A stretch of DNA of 64,000 bases, taken from an uncultured Bacteroidia bacterium (GTDB taxonomy: Bacteria; Bacteroidota; Bacteroidia; Bacteroidales; UBA932). Where the stretch lies: positions 50,817 through 114,816 of the forward strand of contig CACZUR010000002.1 of NCBI GenBank assembly GCA_902784435.1, given 5' to 3'. Both the position numbers and the translations under genes were made by a program. Positions 10,582-18,608 of the stretch are shown in pieces. The notes under the pieces are model-generated. The model worked only from the letters and a program-made list of their open reading frames with translations. It searched no databases and was not told the DNA's origin. Each line of letters starts with the position of its first letter. Positions within the stretch are counted from its first letter, which is position 1.

Positions 10582-12096
10582 ATGGCATATTATGAACTGA
10601 ACGAGCAGGAGCTCGGAAGACGGGAATCGCTGACCAAACTGCGCGAACTGGGCATCAACCCCTACCCCGCACCGCTGTATCCTGTCAACACCACCACCCA
10701 GGCCATCGCCGACGGCTACAAACCCGAGGAAGGCAACTTCCAGGACGTGTGCATCGCCGGCCGCATCATGAGCCGCCGCATCATGGGCGCCGCCTCCTTC
10801 ATGGAACTGCAGGACCCCGCCGGCCGCATCCAGGTCTATGTGAAGCGGGACGAAATCTGCCCCGGTGAGGACAAAACCCTGTACAACACCGTATTCAAGA
10901 AACTCCTGGACATCGGCGACATCGTGGGCATCAAGGGCTTCGCCTTCTTTACCCAGACCGGCCAGCTGTCGGTCCACGCCAAGGAGCTCACCGTCCTGAG
11001 CAAGTCCCTGCGCGTGCTGCCCATCGTGAAGACAGATGCCGACGGCACCGTGCACGACAGTTTCGAAGACCCGGAGCTGCGGTATCGGCAAAGGTACGTG
11101 GACCTGGTGGTGAACCCGTCCGTGAAAGAGACCTTCGTCAAGCGTACGCTTATCATCAATACCATGCGGGAGTGCTTTAACGAGGAAGGCTGCCTGGAGG
11201 TGGAAACCCCCATCCTGCAGCCCATTCCGGGCGGCGCCACGGCCCGCCCCTTCGTCACGCACCACAATGCGCTGGACGTGGACATGTACATGCGCATCGC
11301 CAATGAGCTGTACCTGAAACGCCTCATCGTGGGCGGCTTCTCCGGCGTATACGAGTTTGCCAAGAACTTCCGCAACGAGGGCATGGACAAAACCCACAAT
11401 CCGGAGTTCACCTGCGTAGAGATGTACATCGCCTACAAGGACTACCTGTGGATGATGGAATTCACCGAGAAAATGCTCCAGCGGGTGGCCCAGGCCACCG
11501 GCGGCGTGGTCAAGACCATCGGCGGGAACGAGATTTCCTTCCAGGGTCCTTTCCGCCGCCTGCGCATCCTGGACGCCATCCGGGAGTATGCCGGCGTGGA
11601 TGTGAAGGGCATGGACGAAGCCCGGCTGCGGGAGGTTTGCAAGCAGCTGAACGTGGAGGTCACTCCGGAAATGGGTGTCGGGAAACTCATCGACGCCATC
11701 TTCGGGGAGTACTGCGAAAAGAACCTCATCCAGCCCACCTTCGTGATTGACTATCCCGTGGAGATGAGCCCCCTGACCAAGCGCTGCCGCTACGACGACA
11801 CCCTCACCGAGCGTTTCGAGCTCTTCGTGAACGGCAAGGAGCTGGCCAACGCGTATTCTGAGCTCAACGACCCCGTAGACCAGCTGGACCGCTTCGAGGA
11901 GCAGGCCGCCCTCAAGAGCAAAGGCGACGACGAAGCCATGTACGTAGACTACGACTTTGTCCGCGCCCTGGAATACGGCATGCCGCCCACCAGCGGTATC
12001 GGCATCGGCATCGACCGCCTGACCATGTTCATGACCGGCGCCGAAACCATCCAGGACGTCCTGTTCTTCCCCACCATGCGGCCGGAGAAGTTCTAG
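10582..12096 (+). CDS. lysS: Lysyl-tRNA synthetase, class II
   Basis: 504 aa. It charges tRNA-Lys in the cytoplasm. An N-terminal OB-fold anticodon-binding domain (about residues 60-170) precedes the class II catalytic core: motif 2 region [15 protein letters not shown] and motif 3 [11 protein letters not shown] near the C-terminus. Length matches the ~505-aa bacterial form. An upstream in-frame TTG at 10555 would add nine non-conserved residues and overlaps the -7 box, so the ATG at 10582 is used. Confidence 0.97.
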   Translation: MAYYELNEQELGRRESLTKLRELGINPYPAPLYPVNTTTQAIADGYKPEEGNFQDVCIAGRIMSRRIMGAASFMELQDPAGRIQVYVKRDEICPGEDKTLYNTVFKKLLDIGDIVGIKGFAFFTQTGQLSVHAKELTVLSKSLRVLPIVKTDADGTVHDSFEDPELRYRQRYVDLVVNPSVKETFVKRTLIINTMRECFNEEGCLEVETPILQPIPGGATARPFVTHHNALDVDMYMRIANELYLKRLIVGGFSGVYEFAKNFRNEGMDKTHNPEFTCVEMYIAYKDYLWMMEFTEKMLQRVAQATGGVVKTIGGNEISFQGPFRRLRILDAIREYAGVDVKGMDEARLREVCKQLNVEVTPEMGVGKLIDAIFGEYCEKNLIQPTFVIDYPVEMSPLTKRCRYDDTLTERFELFVNGKELANAYSELNDPVDQLDRFEEQAALKSKGDDEAMYVDYDFVRALEYGMPPTSGIGIGIDRLTMFMTGAETIQDVLFFPTMRPEKF

Positions 12097-12098
12097 AG

Positions 12099-12164
12099 AT
12101 TTCCGAGCCGTCGCTTGCGCCCCCCTCCCTCTTATGATGCCAAGGGTGGCACGGGTTCGGAAAT
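12099..12164. other. Imperfect inverted repeat between lysS and the RNA methyltransferase gene
   Basis: ATTTCCGAGCC at 12099-12109 is nearly complementary to GGGTTCGGAAAT at 12153-12164. No T-run follows; it may be a weak attenuator or chance. Confidence 0.35.
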
Positions 12165-12179
12165 ACTAAACAAACATAG

Positions 12180-13181
12180 ATGAGAACGGAGACCATCACA
12201 TCGGCCCAGAATCCGAAGATCCGGAATCTGTTTCTGCTGCAGGAGAAATCCAAGGCGCGGCGGGAGCAGGGGCTGTTTGTGGTGGAAGGCGCCCGGGAGC
12301 TGCAGCACTGCCTGGAAGGCGGCTACAAGGTCCGGACGCTCTTCGTCTGCCCGGAGATCACAGGGACATCTGCCCTTGACTCTGCAGGAATTTATTTTTC
12401 GGGACGGTGCCCGAAAAACCAAATTCCTGCGCCGTCCTGCCTTCGTCACCCCGCGCTCGCAGATGTCCCTGCCATGCCGCACGAAGTTTCCCCTGCCATG
12501 CCGAGCGAAGTCTCCCCTGCCATGCCGAGCGAAGTCTCCCCTGCCATGCCGAGCGAAGTCTCCCCTGCGATGCCAAGCGATGCGAGTGTATCTCCTTCTA
12601 GCGACGTGCTCGTTATCGAACTCCCGGAGCAGCTGTACCGGAAGGTGGCGTACCGGGAGAGCACGGAGGGCATCATCGCAGAGGTGGAATACAAGTGCCT
12701 GACACTGGAAGACTTGCGCCTTCCGGAGAACCCGCTCATCGTGGTGCTGGAGAGCGTGGAGAAACCCGGCAACCTGGGGGCGGTGCTGCGCAGTGCAGAC
12801 GCGGCCGGGGCCGATGCCGTTTTCATCGGCGACCCGCTCACGGACCTCTACAATCCCAACCTCATCCGGGCTTCCATCGGCGCGGTGTTTACCGTTCCGG
12901 TGGTGGGGGCGCCATCGGCCCGTCTCATTGACTGGCTGAAGGCGCGCTGCATCCGCATCCTGACGGCGCAGCTGCAGGATTCGGCCCTGTATTACGACGT
13001 GGACATGCGCCGGGGCACGGCCCTCGTGATGGGCACCGAAAGCACCGGCCTCACTCCCCAGTGGCGCGCCGCGGCCGATGCCCACATCCGCATCCCCATG
13101 CTGGGCCGCCTGGACAGCCTCAACGTCTCCGTCTCCGCCGCCATCCTCCTGTTCGAAGCCGTTCGGCAGCGGCAGGGGTAG
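12180..13181 (+). CDS. SpoU/TrmH-family RNA 2'-O-methyltransferase with an 80-residue insertion
   Basis: 333 aa. The C-terminal SPOUT domain is intact: motif 1 EKPGNLGAVLRSADAAG, then a RASIGAVF segment, motif 2 ALVMGTESTGL and motif 3 LDSLNVSVSAAILLFE. It should 2'-O-methylate a ribose in rRNA or tRNA using AdoMet. The N-terminal SpoU substrate-binding domain (about residues 5-60 and 141-170) is split by residues ~61-140, encoded by a palindrome-rich segment and five 24-bp repeats (peptide unit SPAMPSEV). Usual relatives are about 245-270 aa, so the extra length equals the insertion. The frame is preserved and the gene looks functional. It starts 83 bp after lysS. Confidence 0.9.
   Translation: MRTETITSAQNPKIRNLFLLQEKSKARREQGLFVVEGARELQHCLEGGYKVRTLFVCPEITGTSALDSAGIYFSGRCPKNQIPAPSCLRHPALADVPAMPHEVSPAMPSEVSPAMPSEVSPAMPSEVSPAMPSDASVSPSSDVLVIELPEQLYRKVAYRESTEGIIAEVEYKCLTLEDLRLPENPLIVVLESVEKPGNLGAVLRSADAAGADAVFIGDPLTDLYNPNLIRASIGAVFTVPVVGAPSARLIDWLKARCIRILTAQLQDSALYYDVDMRRGTALVMGTESTGLTPQWRAAADAHIRIPMLGRLDSLNVSVSAAILLFEAVRQRQG
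12361..12600. repeat. Repeat insertion inside the RNA methyltransferase gene
   Basis: The outer arms CAGGGACATCTGC (12361-12373) and GCAGATGTCCCTG (12459-12471) are perfect inverted repeats. Between them lies a second hairpin: GCAGGAATTT (12384-12393) with AAATTCCTGC (12421-12430), and TTTTTCGGG (12395-12403) with CCCGAAAAA (12410-12418). Five 24-bp direct repeats follow, with ATGCC words at 12474, 12498, 12522, 12546 and 12570. The whole block is translated in frame. Confidence 0.88.
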
Positions 13182-13219
13182 GCCTTCTGCATGCCCGGGG
13201 AAACGCCGCCCTGGCCGCT

Positions 13220-13623
13220 GTACATACCAGGTATGTACACGAAATCGCCCTTCCACGGCGTTCTGGCTGCACATACCTCCCCGGAAACACTACCCTACAC
13301 GCCGTACATACCAGGTATGTACACAGAAACGGCCTCCTACGGCATTCCAGCTGTACATACCTACCCGGAAACACTACCCTACACGCCTTACATACCAGGT
13401 ATGTACACAAAAACGGCCTCCTACGGCATTCTGGCTGTACATACCTCCCCGGAAATACTACCCTACATGCTGTACATACCAGGTATGTACACAAAAACGC
13501 CATCCTACGGCACGCCAGCTGTACATACCTCCACCGAAACACCGCCCTGCACGCCTTACATACCAGGTATGTACACAGAAACGGCCTCCTACGGCATTCC
13601 AGCTGTACATACCAGGTATGGAC
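13220..13623. repeat. 84-bp palindromic tandem array (locus 1 of 2)
   Basis: The 19-bp palindrome GTACATACCAGGTATGTAC begins at 13220, 13304, 13388, 13472 and 13556, a spacing of exactly 84 bp; two copies carry one mismatch at the first base. A half-site GTACATACCTCCCC (or close variant) lies 49 bp into each unit. In the last unit this half-site is extended to a near-full palindrome at 13605. The array begins 38 bp after the RNA methyltransferase stop. Since 84 is divisible by 3, most frames on both strands stay open; this is not evidence of coding. Confidence 0.95.
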
Positions 13624-13633
13624 GGGACATTTT

Positions 13634-13689
13634 GGGGAAGGTCCCCTTGGGATTTGGGAAAGGTGTCTTTTTTGCCAGGGACCTTCCCC
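13634..13689. other. Long inverted repeat adjoining the 84-bp array (locus 1)
   Basis: GGGGAAGGTCCC (13634-13645) and GGGACCTTCCCC (13678-13689) are perfect 12-bp complements separated by 32 nt. The arms contain the CCTTCCCC core of the 22-bp array that follows. It could act as a bidirectional terminator for the two convergent operons. Confidence 0.75.
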
Positions 13690-13756
13690 ACGGAAATGCA
13701 GCTAGAGTGGCCTAGAACGCCAATTCAGCGGGGAAGGTCCCGCCCATAAAAACAGA

Positions 13757-13822
13757 CCTTCCCCATACGGGACTCGGACCTTCCCCATTTCTAGCCAGGA
13801 CCTTCCCCATCAGCAAGTTGAA
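13757..13822. repeat. 22-bp array, constant 10-mer plus variable 12-mer (locus 1)
   Basis: CCTTCCCCAT occurs at 13757, 13779 and 13801, each followed by a different 12-nt stretch (ACGGGACTCGGA, TTCTAGCCAGGA, CAGCAAGTTGAA). Degenerate C-rich sequence continues to 13908 with a run of nine C at 13878-13886. No gene is seen in 13823-13908. Confidence 0.85.
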
Positions 13823-13908
13823 ACACCACCTATAGAGCAGACAGAGCCCCTCATAGCAACCCCTATACCACAAACAGCCCCCCCCCATACCACAGACAGA
13901 ACCGCCCC

Positions 13909-15210
13909 CTATAGCTGGTCGTAGGCCACCAGGGCCTGGGAGATGCGCTGCTGGAGGTCGGCAAGGGTGTAGAGGCCGTCGGCGTTGGCGTTAAGCCCTT
14001 TCAGCTTGAGCTTCACGGCCATGGGCGGCTGGGTGTAGGAGAAGGTGGTCTCGGCACGGAGCTGGCTGGCCGATGCATAGACCAGGAGGAGGTCTGCGTA
14101 GCGGAGGCCATCGGCACCGGTGAAGCGTTCGAAGATGAGCTTGCAGCCGATGGGGGTGCGCTTCTCGATGGAGCCGGGGAGATCCTCCACCTGGACATCC
14201 AGCGCCGACAGGACGCTGAGGATGTTGGAATCGTGGCCGCAGAGGAAGCTGAAGATGCGTTTTTCGTTCTGCATTTCGCTCAGGAGGGTCTGCAGCAGGG
14301 GGTGGGCCACATTCAACGACACGGAAGGGGCGCTGAACAGGATGTCCTCGTAGCGCTGGGTGATGGAGGTGATGCTGACCCAGTCCTCCTCCGTAAGGGT
14401 TTTGCCGAAGGCCGCCTTCTTGGCATCCGGCTCTTCGTAATACTGCAGCGCGAGGGCATCCGACAGCGAGCAGGCCATCTTGAGGCCGCCGCTGAGGGCG
14501 GGCTCCGCATTGAGCTTGAAACTCACGGACGACGGGAACTGGCTGAACGAAGAGGTATCCGGATAGGCCGGCGAATGCGTGATGTCAATCACGCTTTCCA
14601 GCAGCTGGAAGGAGGCCGATGCACCCGCATTCAGGTCTTCTCCGAAACGGGTCCGGATCTCCTGCCGGGCCTGGTTCACAAAACCCTCTGACAGCTTGGT
14701 AATCTGAGGGTTGAACACCGGGTCCATGGTATCGAAGGCCACATTCATCTCTACCCGGGGAGTCAAACCCGGCAGCAGGGCGTCGGCAAAAGTGCGGGCC
14801 GTGAGCTGGCAGCGCTGCTTGGCGTTGGCGTAGAAGCGGAAAGAGGATTGGTCGGCCGAATAACGGGAGAGGAAATCCTTCTTCTCCAGCCACTCCCGGA
14901 AGAAACCGCCCATCCGGCTTTCCAGCCTTTCCCCCTTGGCCGTGAGGGTGCTGGGAGCGCCTTCCCATTGGAACCACTGGTACTCACTGTTGGTGAGACG
15001 GGTCAGGACCGACTGCTTGCTCACCAGCGGAGAGCGGATGTTGTGCCGGCTCAGGATGACCAGCTGGTCCAGCGCATAGTTTTGTTGGAATCCGTCCGGA
15101 CGGGAAACCCATTCCGTGGACCCGCCAGGCAGCGGTTCCGGGTTGTGATTGGGCTGGCACCCAAACACCATCAGGGCGAGCAGCCCCAGAAGCAATAATC
15201 TGTTTTTCAT
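13909..15210 (-). CDS. Histidine-type phosphatase (phytase/MINPP-like), lipoprotein
   Basis: 433 aa, lipoprotein signal (LLALMVFGC). The histidine acid phosphatase hallmarks are both present, in variant form: SRHNIRSPL near residue 50 (usual RHGxRxP, here Asn for Gly) and CGHDSN (the HD motif) in the C-terminal third. It likely removes phosphate from inositol phosphates or sugar phosphates outside the inner membrane. The Asn substitution beside the nucleophilic His is unusual and could affect activity. It is the last gene of an operon after the small export protein (stop and start nearly abut). A second member of this fold occurs at 26049-28193. Confidence 0.85.
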   Translation of the reverse strand: MKNRLLLLGLLALMVFGCQPNHNPEPLPGGSTEWVSRPDGFQQNYALDQLVILSRHNIRSPLVSKQSVLTRLTNSEYQWFQWEGAPSTLTAKGERLESRMGGFFREWLEKKDFLSRYSADQSSFRFYANAKQRCQLTARTFADALLPGLTPRVEMNVAFDTMDPVFNPQITKLSEGFVNQARQEIRTRFGEDLNAGASASFQLLESVIDITHSPAYPDTSSFSQFPSSVSFKLNAEPALSGGLKMACSLSDALALQYYEEPDAKKAAFGKTLTEEDWVSITSITQRYEDILFSAPSVSLNVAHPLLQTLLSEMQNEKRIFSFLCGHDSNILSVLSALDVQVEDLPGSIEKRTPIGCKLIFERFTGADGLRYADLLLVYASASQLRAETTFSYTQPPMAVKLKLKGLNANADGLYTLADLQQRISQALVAYDQL

Positions 15211-15684
15211 TTATTTAGCCAATTGTATGGCGCCGAAGACGCCCAGCGAGGCGGCCAGCATGATGGCGCCGGCCAGCAGTACGCCCAGCAGCACGTATAA
15301 GACGCTCTTTTTGAAATCCATGTTTAAGATACTGGCGGCCAGGGTACCCGTCCAGGCACCGGTGCCGGGCAGCGGAATGCCCACAAACAGCAACAGGGCC
15401 CAGTACAATCCCCTGCCGGCCTTGGCTTCCAGTTTACGGCCGCCCTTCTCCCCTTTTTCCAGGCACCAGGTAAAGAAGCCGCCGATCACCTTTTTGTCCT
15501 TGCCCCATTCCAAAATGCGACGGGCGAAGAGGAAGATGAACGGAACGGGCAGCATATTGCCCACCACCGAAATGATGATGGACGGAACGATGGGAAGCCC
15601 CAGGCCCACGGCCACCGGGATGGCGCCGCGAAGCTCGATGAGCGGCACCATGGAAATGAGGAAGATCCAGAGGTATTTTTTCAT
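15211..15684 (-). CDS. Small multi-drug export family membrane protein (COG2426)
   Basis: 157 aa with about four hydrophobic segments. It has the family features ELRGAIPVAVGLGLP near the N-terminus and IPLPGTGAWTGTLAA in the second half. The family is named for export but has no well-established substrate; it resembles half-size DedA-like membrane proteins with a re-entrant loop. The gene begins 6 bp after the PfkB kinase stop and ends directly before the phosphatase start. Confidence 0.85.
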   Translation of the reverse strand: MKKYLWIFLISMVPLIELRGAIPVAVGLGLPIVPSIIISVVGNMLPVPFIFLFARRILEWGKDKKVIGGFFTWCLEKGEKGGRKLEAKAGRGLYWALLLFVGIPLPGTGAWTGTLAASILNMDFKKSVLYVLLGVLLAGAIMLAASLGVFGAIQLAK

Positions 15685-15690
15685 AGGAGT

Positions 15691-16689
15691 CTAGGCGGGT
15701 TGGTTGGCGGCGATGAGGGCGCGGATCTCTTCCTTGGCCTCCCGCCAGCGGGGGATGTCAATTTTGGTGCCAATCACCTCCACCACCTTGGCGGCGATGA
15801 TGGAGCCGATCTCTCCGCACACGCGCAGCGGCATGCCCAGCGAATGGGCGTAGAGGAAGCCGGCGGCATAGGTGTCTCCCGCGCCGGTGGCGTCGATGGG
15901 CTTGGCAGGCCAGGGTTCGATGAAATGGTATTCGTTTCCGGACTTGACCATGGAGCCGGCCTTCCCCACTTTCACCACGGCAATCTTGCAGTGGCGGGAC
16001 AGTTCGTTGATGGCTTCCTGAGGCTCCATCTTGGTGAAGGCCTTGGCCTCCGATTCGTTGGCAAACACGATGTCTACGTAATTCTCTACCAGATTGTGGA
16101 AGAAAGCGTCGTTGGATTCCACCACGTTGTAAGAGGCCATGTCGATGGAGATGATGCATCCTGCGGCCTTGGCCAGCCGGGCGGCCTTGGAGATAAGCTC
16201 CTGGTTCTGAACCAGGTATCCCTCTATATGGAAGTAGTCGTAGCCTTCGAAGAAAGAAGGGTCCAGGTCCTCCGGGCCCAGTTCCAGCGTGGCGCCCATA
16301 TAGTCGGCAAAGGTGCGCTCCGCGTTGGCGCCGGTGATGAACACCATGCATCGGCCCGAAGACTTCCGGCTATAGAGCATCTGGGCCTTCACGCCGTACT
16401 GCTCCATGGTGCTTTTGAACAGGTTGCCCAGGTCGTCGTTGCCGATTTTCCCGAGGAAGCCGGAGTTCATGCCGAAAATGGCGGTGCAGGTGATGGTATT
16501 GGCCGCGCTGCCGCCGGGGACGTATTTGACGCCGTACTCCTTGAGGGCTTCCCAGATGCGGTCGCCGGTTTCCATGTCCACGTGCTGCATGCTGCCCAGC
16601 GGAAGATGGAATTTGCGGAGGAGGGTGTCGTCCGGAAGGACGGCCAGGATGTCGGTGAGGGCGTTGCCGATGCCCAGGATGGATTTCAT
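15691..16689 (-). CDS. PfkB-family sugar/nucleoside kinase (adenosine-kinase-like)
   Basis: 332 aa. It has an N-terminal GNALTDI start, a PGGSAANT segment (the PfkB di-glycine switch), GKIGNDDLG, and the C-terminal PfkB signature DATGAGDTYAAGF with the catalytic Asp. Sequence style is closest to the Bacteroidota adenosine-kinase-like group, but ribokinase or fructokinase activity is not excluded. It heads a three-gene minus-strand operon and has a divergent promoter region shared with the UPF0104 gene. Confidence 0.88.
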   Translation of the reverse strand: MKSILGIGNALTDILAVLPDDTLLRKFHLPLGSMQHVDMETGDRIWEALKEYGVKYVPGGSAANTITCTAIFGMNSGFLGKIGNDDLGNLFKSTMEQYGVKAQMLYSRKSSGRCMVFITGANAERTFADYMGATLELGPEDLDPSFFEGYDYFHIEGYLVQNQELISKAARLAKAAGCIISIDMASYNVVESNDAFFHNLVENYVDIVFANESEAKAFTKMEPQEAINELSRHCKIAVVKVGKAGSMVKSGNEYHFIEPWPAKPIDATGAGDTYAAGFLYAHSLGMPLRVCGEIGSIIAAKVVEVIGTKIDIPRWREAKEEIRALIAANQPA

Positions 16690-16709
16690 AGGCGAAGTCT
16701 TTTAACTGA

Positions 16710-16717
16710 CAAAAATA
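16710..16717 (-). promoter_or_regulatory. -7 element of the PfkB kinase operon
   Basis: On the minus strand TATTTTTG matches TAnnTTTG, 20 bp before the kinase ATG. No -33 element of the right spacing is evident. Confidence 0.55.
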
Positions 16718-16740
16718 GCCAAAATTTGCCAATTTTCCAT

Positions 16741-16748
16741 TACCTTTG
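16741..16748 (+). promoter_or_regulatory. -7 element of the UPF0104-aroE operon
   Basis: TACCTTTG ends 7 nt before the ATG at 16756, leaving almost no leader. Confidence 0.6.
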
Positions 16749-16755
16749 TAGGCCG

Positions 16756-17757
16756 ATGGACAAGAAAGCCAAAAATATCCTCCGTTACCTGTTCTGGGCC
16801 GCCGTCTCGGTGGTGCTGGTGTATTTCTGCCTCCGCGCCATCAACTGGGCGCAGTTCCTGGAGGCCCTGCGGCAGTGCCGCTGGGAATGGGTGGCGATGG
16901 CCATGGTCTTCGGCATGGCCGGCATGCTGTCCAGGGGCCTGCGCTGGCACATGCTCATGGAGCCCTTCGACCACTCCCTTTCCCGGAGGGCCGTCATCGA
17001 CTCCAACAACATCGGCCAGGCCGTGAACCTGGTGCTGCCGCGCATCGGCGACGTCATGAAACTGGGCTACATCCTCAAGCATTCCGCCAAGGGGAAAGAG
17101 GGGAAACACCTGGTCAGCTTCGACAAATCCCTGGGCACCGTCATCACGGAACGCGTGTGGGATGCCATTGTGGTGGCCCTGATGTCCGTGGTGCTGCTGG
17201 TCGTGAAGTGGGATACCTTCGGGGCCTTCCTGCGGGGCGGCCTCAGCGGCGTGGGCGCCGGCATCTGGTGGTCGCTGGTGGGGCTCGCGGCGCTGGCCAT
17301 CGGCCTGCTGGTCCTCACCTACCTGCTTCGGCGCAAGGGCGGGCTCTGGAGCCGTATCTGGGGCTACATCCACGGCTTCCTGCAGGGGATGATCTCTTTT
17401 CGGCAAATGAAGCGCCCGGGGCTTTTCCTCCTGCATACCGTCCTCATCTGGGGCTTTTACTGGCTCACCAGCGCCTGCATCATCTGGGCGCTGCAGGACA
17501 TGGAGGCCTTCTCCTCCCTGAACTGGGCCGATGCCTTCTTCCTCATGATCGCCGGTGCCATCAGCTCGCTGCTGCCGGTGCCGGGCGGCTTCGGGGCCTA
17601 TCACGGCGTGGTGGCGGGGACACTCCTGAGCATCTGGAACATTCCCATGGGCGTGGGCATGATCTACGCCACCTTAAACCACGAATCCCAGGTACTTGCA
17701 CAGGCGCTGTACGGCCTGTTCTCCTACGTCCGGGAAACTTTTTTCCGCAAGCGGTGA
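16756..17757 (+). CDS. Lysylphosphatidylglycerol synthase TM-region family protein (UPF0104)
   Basis: 333 aa integral membrane protein with about eight hydrophobic segments. It shows the family features SRGLRWHMLM, VNLVLPRIGDVMKLGY and LLPVPGGFGAYHGVV. The family is related to the flippase part of MprF and to AglD; in Bacteroidota its role is unknown, possibly lipid or isoprenoid-linked sugar translocation. An in-frame open stretch runs far upstream, but it is the antisense shadow of the PfkB gene. The ATG at 16756 starts the conserved sequence and follows a -7 box. Its stop overlaps the GTG start of aroE (GTGA). Confidence 0.87.
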   Translation: MDKKAKNILRYLFWAAVSVVLVYFCLRAINWAQFLEALRQCRWEWVAMAMVFGMAGMLSRGLRWHMLMEPFDHSLSRRAVIDSNNIGQAVNLVLPRIGDVMKLGYILKHSAKGKEGKHLVSFDKSLGTVITERVWDAIVVALMSVVLLVVKWDTFGAFLRGGLSGVGAGIWWSLVGLAALAIGLLVLTYLLRRKGGLWSRIWGYIHGFLQGMISFRQMKRPGLFLLHTVLIWGFYWLTSACIIWALQDMEAFSSLNWADAFFLMIAGAISSLLPVPGGFGAYHGVVAGTLLSIWNIPMGVGMIYATLNHESQVLAQALYGLFSYVRETFFRKR

Positions 17758-18608
17758 AGCGCTTCGGCATCATAGGGAATCCCGTGGCGGGCTCCATGAG
17801 TCCCGTCCTTTTCGGCGCCGCCTATGAGGGCCGATACCCCTACGACCTCATCGACCGCCCCACGTTCCAGGAGGCCTGGCAGGCATTCCTGGACGGCTAC
17901 GACGGCGTCAACGTCACGGCCCCTTACAAGCAGGACGCCTGCGCCGCCGTGGACTGGCTGTCGGAGGGAGCCCGCCTGAGCGGCGCCGTGAACCTGGTCG
18001 TCCGCCGGGACGGCCTCCTGCGGGGCTACAACACCGATATCGCAGGGGTGGAAGAGGCCCTTCGCGAAAGCGGCCATGCCTTTGCCGAGGCCCTTTGCGA
18101 AAGCGGCCACGCCTTTGCCGAGGCCCTGGTCGTGGGCACCGGCGGCGCCGCCCGGGCCGCCATCGTGGCCGCCCTGCGGCTGGGCTGCGCCGTCACCGTC
18201 ATCGGCCGCTCCCCCGAAAAAGTGGCGGCGCTGGCCGCACGCTTCGCCTGCCAAGGGATGGTCCTGCAGGCCGATGCTCCCTTAGAAGCTTCCCCTGACG
18301 TCTCCCAAGGTCCGGGAACGCCTGCGGTCGCTGATGAAAAGGCCGATGCTCCCTTAGGCGTTCCCGGACCTTCGTATCGGCCGTCGCTGGTCATTTATAC
18401 GCTGCCGGGGTCGGCGCCGGTGCCGGCGGGGCTGCCGCTGGAAGAGGCGGTGGTGCTGGAGGCGGAGTACAAGCGGCCGAGGCTGGTATCGGCCCCCTGC
18501 AAAGCCTATATCAGCGGCCGCCGATGGCTGCTGTGGCAGGCCGTTGCCGGTTACAGCCTGTTCACCGGGGAGGAGCCGTCCCTGGAGAAAATCTTGCGGG
18601 CACTGTAG
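17754..18608 (+). CDS. aroE: Shikimate dehydrogenase with two in-frame repeat expansions
   Basis: 284 aa from a GTG that overlaps the upstream stop. It reduces 3-dehydroshikimate to shikimate with NADPH. Visible motifs: substrate-binding SMSP near residue 14, NVTAPYKQDA with the catalytic Lys at about 65, NTD near 90, dinucleotide motif VVGTGGAARA and IGRSPEK, and a C-terminal LLWQAVAGYSLFTG. Bacteroidota AroE is usually about 245-250 aa. The surplus comes from an 11-residue duplication (EALxESGHAFA, residues ~101-122) and a ~38-residue insertion at ~171-209 encoded by a palindromic element. Both keep the frame and spare the motifs. Confidence 0.93.
   Translation: MKRFGIIGNPVAGSMSPVLFGAAYEGRYPYDLIDRPTFQEAWQAFLDGYDGVNVTAPYKQDACAAVDWLSEGARLSGAVNLVVRRDGLLRGYNTDIAGVEEALRESGHAFAEALCESGHAFAEALVVGTGGAARAAIVAALRLGCAVTVIGRSPEKVAALAARFACQGMVLQADAPLEASPDVSQGPGTPAVADEKADAPLGVPGPSYRPSLVIYTLPGSAPVPAGLPLEEAVVLEAEYKRPRLVSAPCKAYISGRRWLLWQAVAGYSLFTGEEPSLEKILRAL
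18054..18122. repeat. 33-bp tandem duplication inside aroE
   Basis: Near-identical 33-bp units start at 18054 and 18087, and a third copy begins (GAGGCCCT) at 18120. They encode an exact 11-residue repeat with one Arg/Cys difference. The repeat lies just before the dinucleotide-binding motif. Confidence 0.93.
18307..18372. repeat. In-frame palindromic element inside aroE
   Basis: AAGGTCCGGGAACGCCT (18307-18323) and AGGCGTTCCCGGACCTT (18356-18372) are a perfect 17-bp inverted repeat around a 32-nt loop (18324-18355). The loop contains GCGGTCGCT at its start and GGCCGATGCTCCCTT at its end. A second copy of the loop's 3' part, AGGCCGATGCTCCCTTAG, lies just upstream at 18269-18286. The same loop occurs inside cysS at 22269-22300. 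Confidence 0.92.

Noticed and set aside
13061-13749. Several overlapping open frames on both strands across the 84-bp array
   Set aside because: 84 is divisible by 3, so the repeat stays open in most frames at once. No frame has a ribosome-binding context or signal peptide and both strands are equally open.
13626-13810. Insertion sequence or MITE at the composite repeat islands
   Set aside because: No terminal inverted repeats bounding the whole module, no target-site duplication and no transposase were found; only internal inverted repeats are visible.
15700-16755. Long upstream extension of the UPF0104 gene
   Set aside because: The stretch is antisense to the PfkB kinase and shows no membrane or family features; the conserved protein begins at 16756 behind a promoter box.
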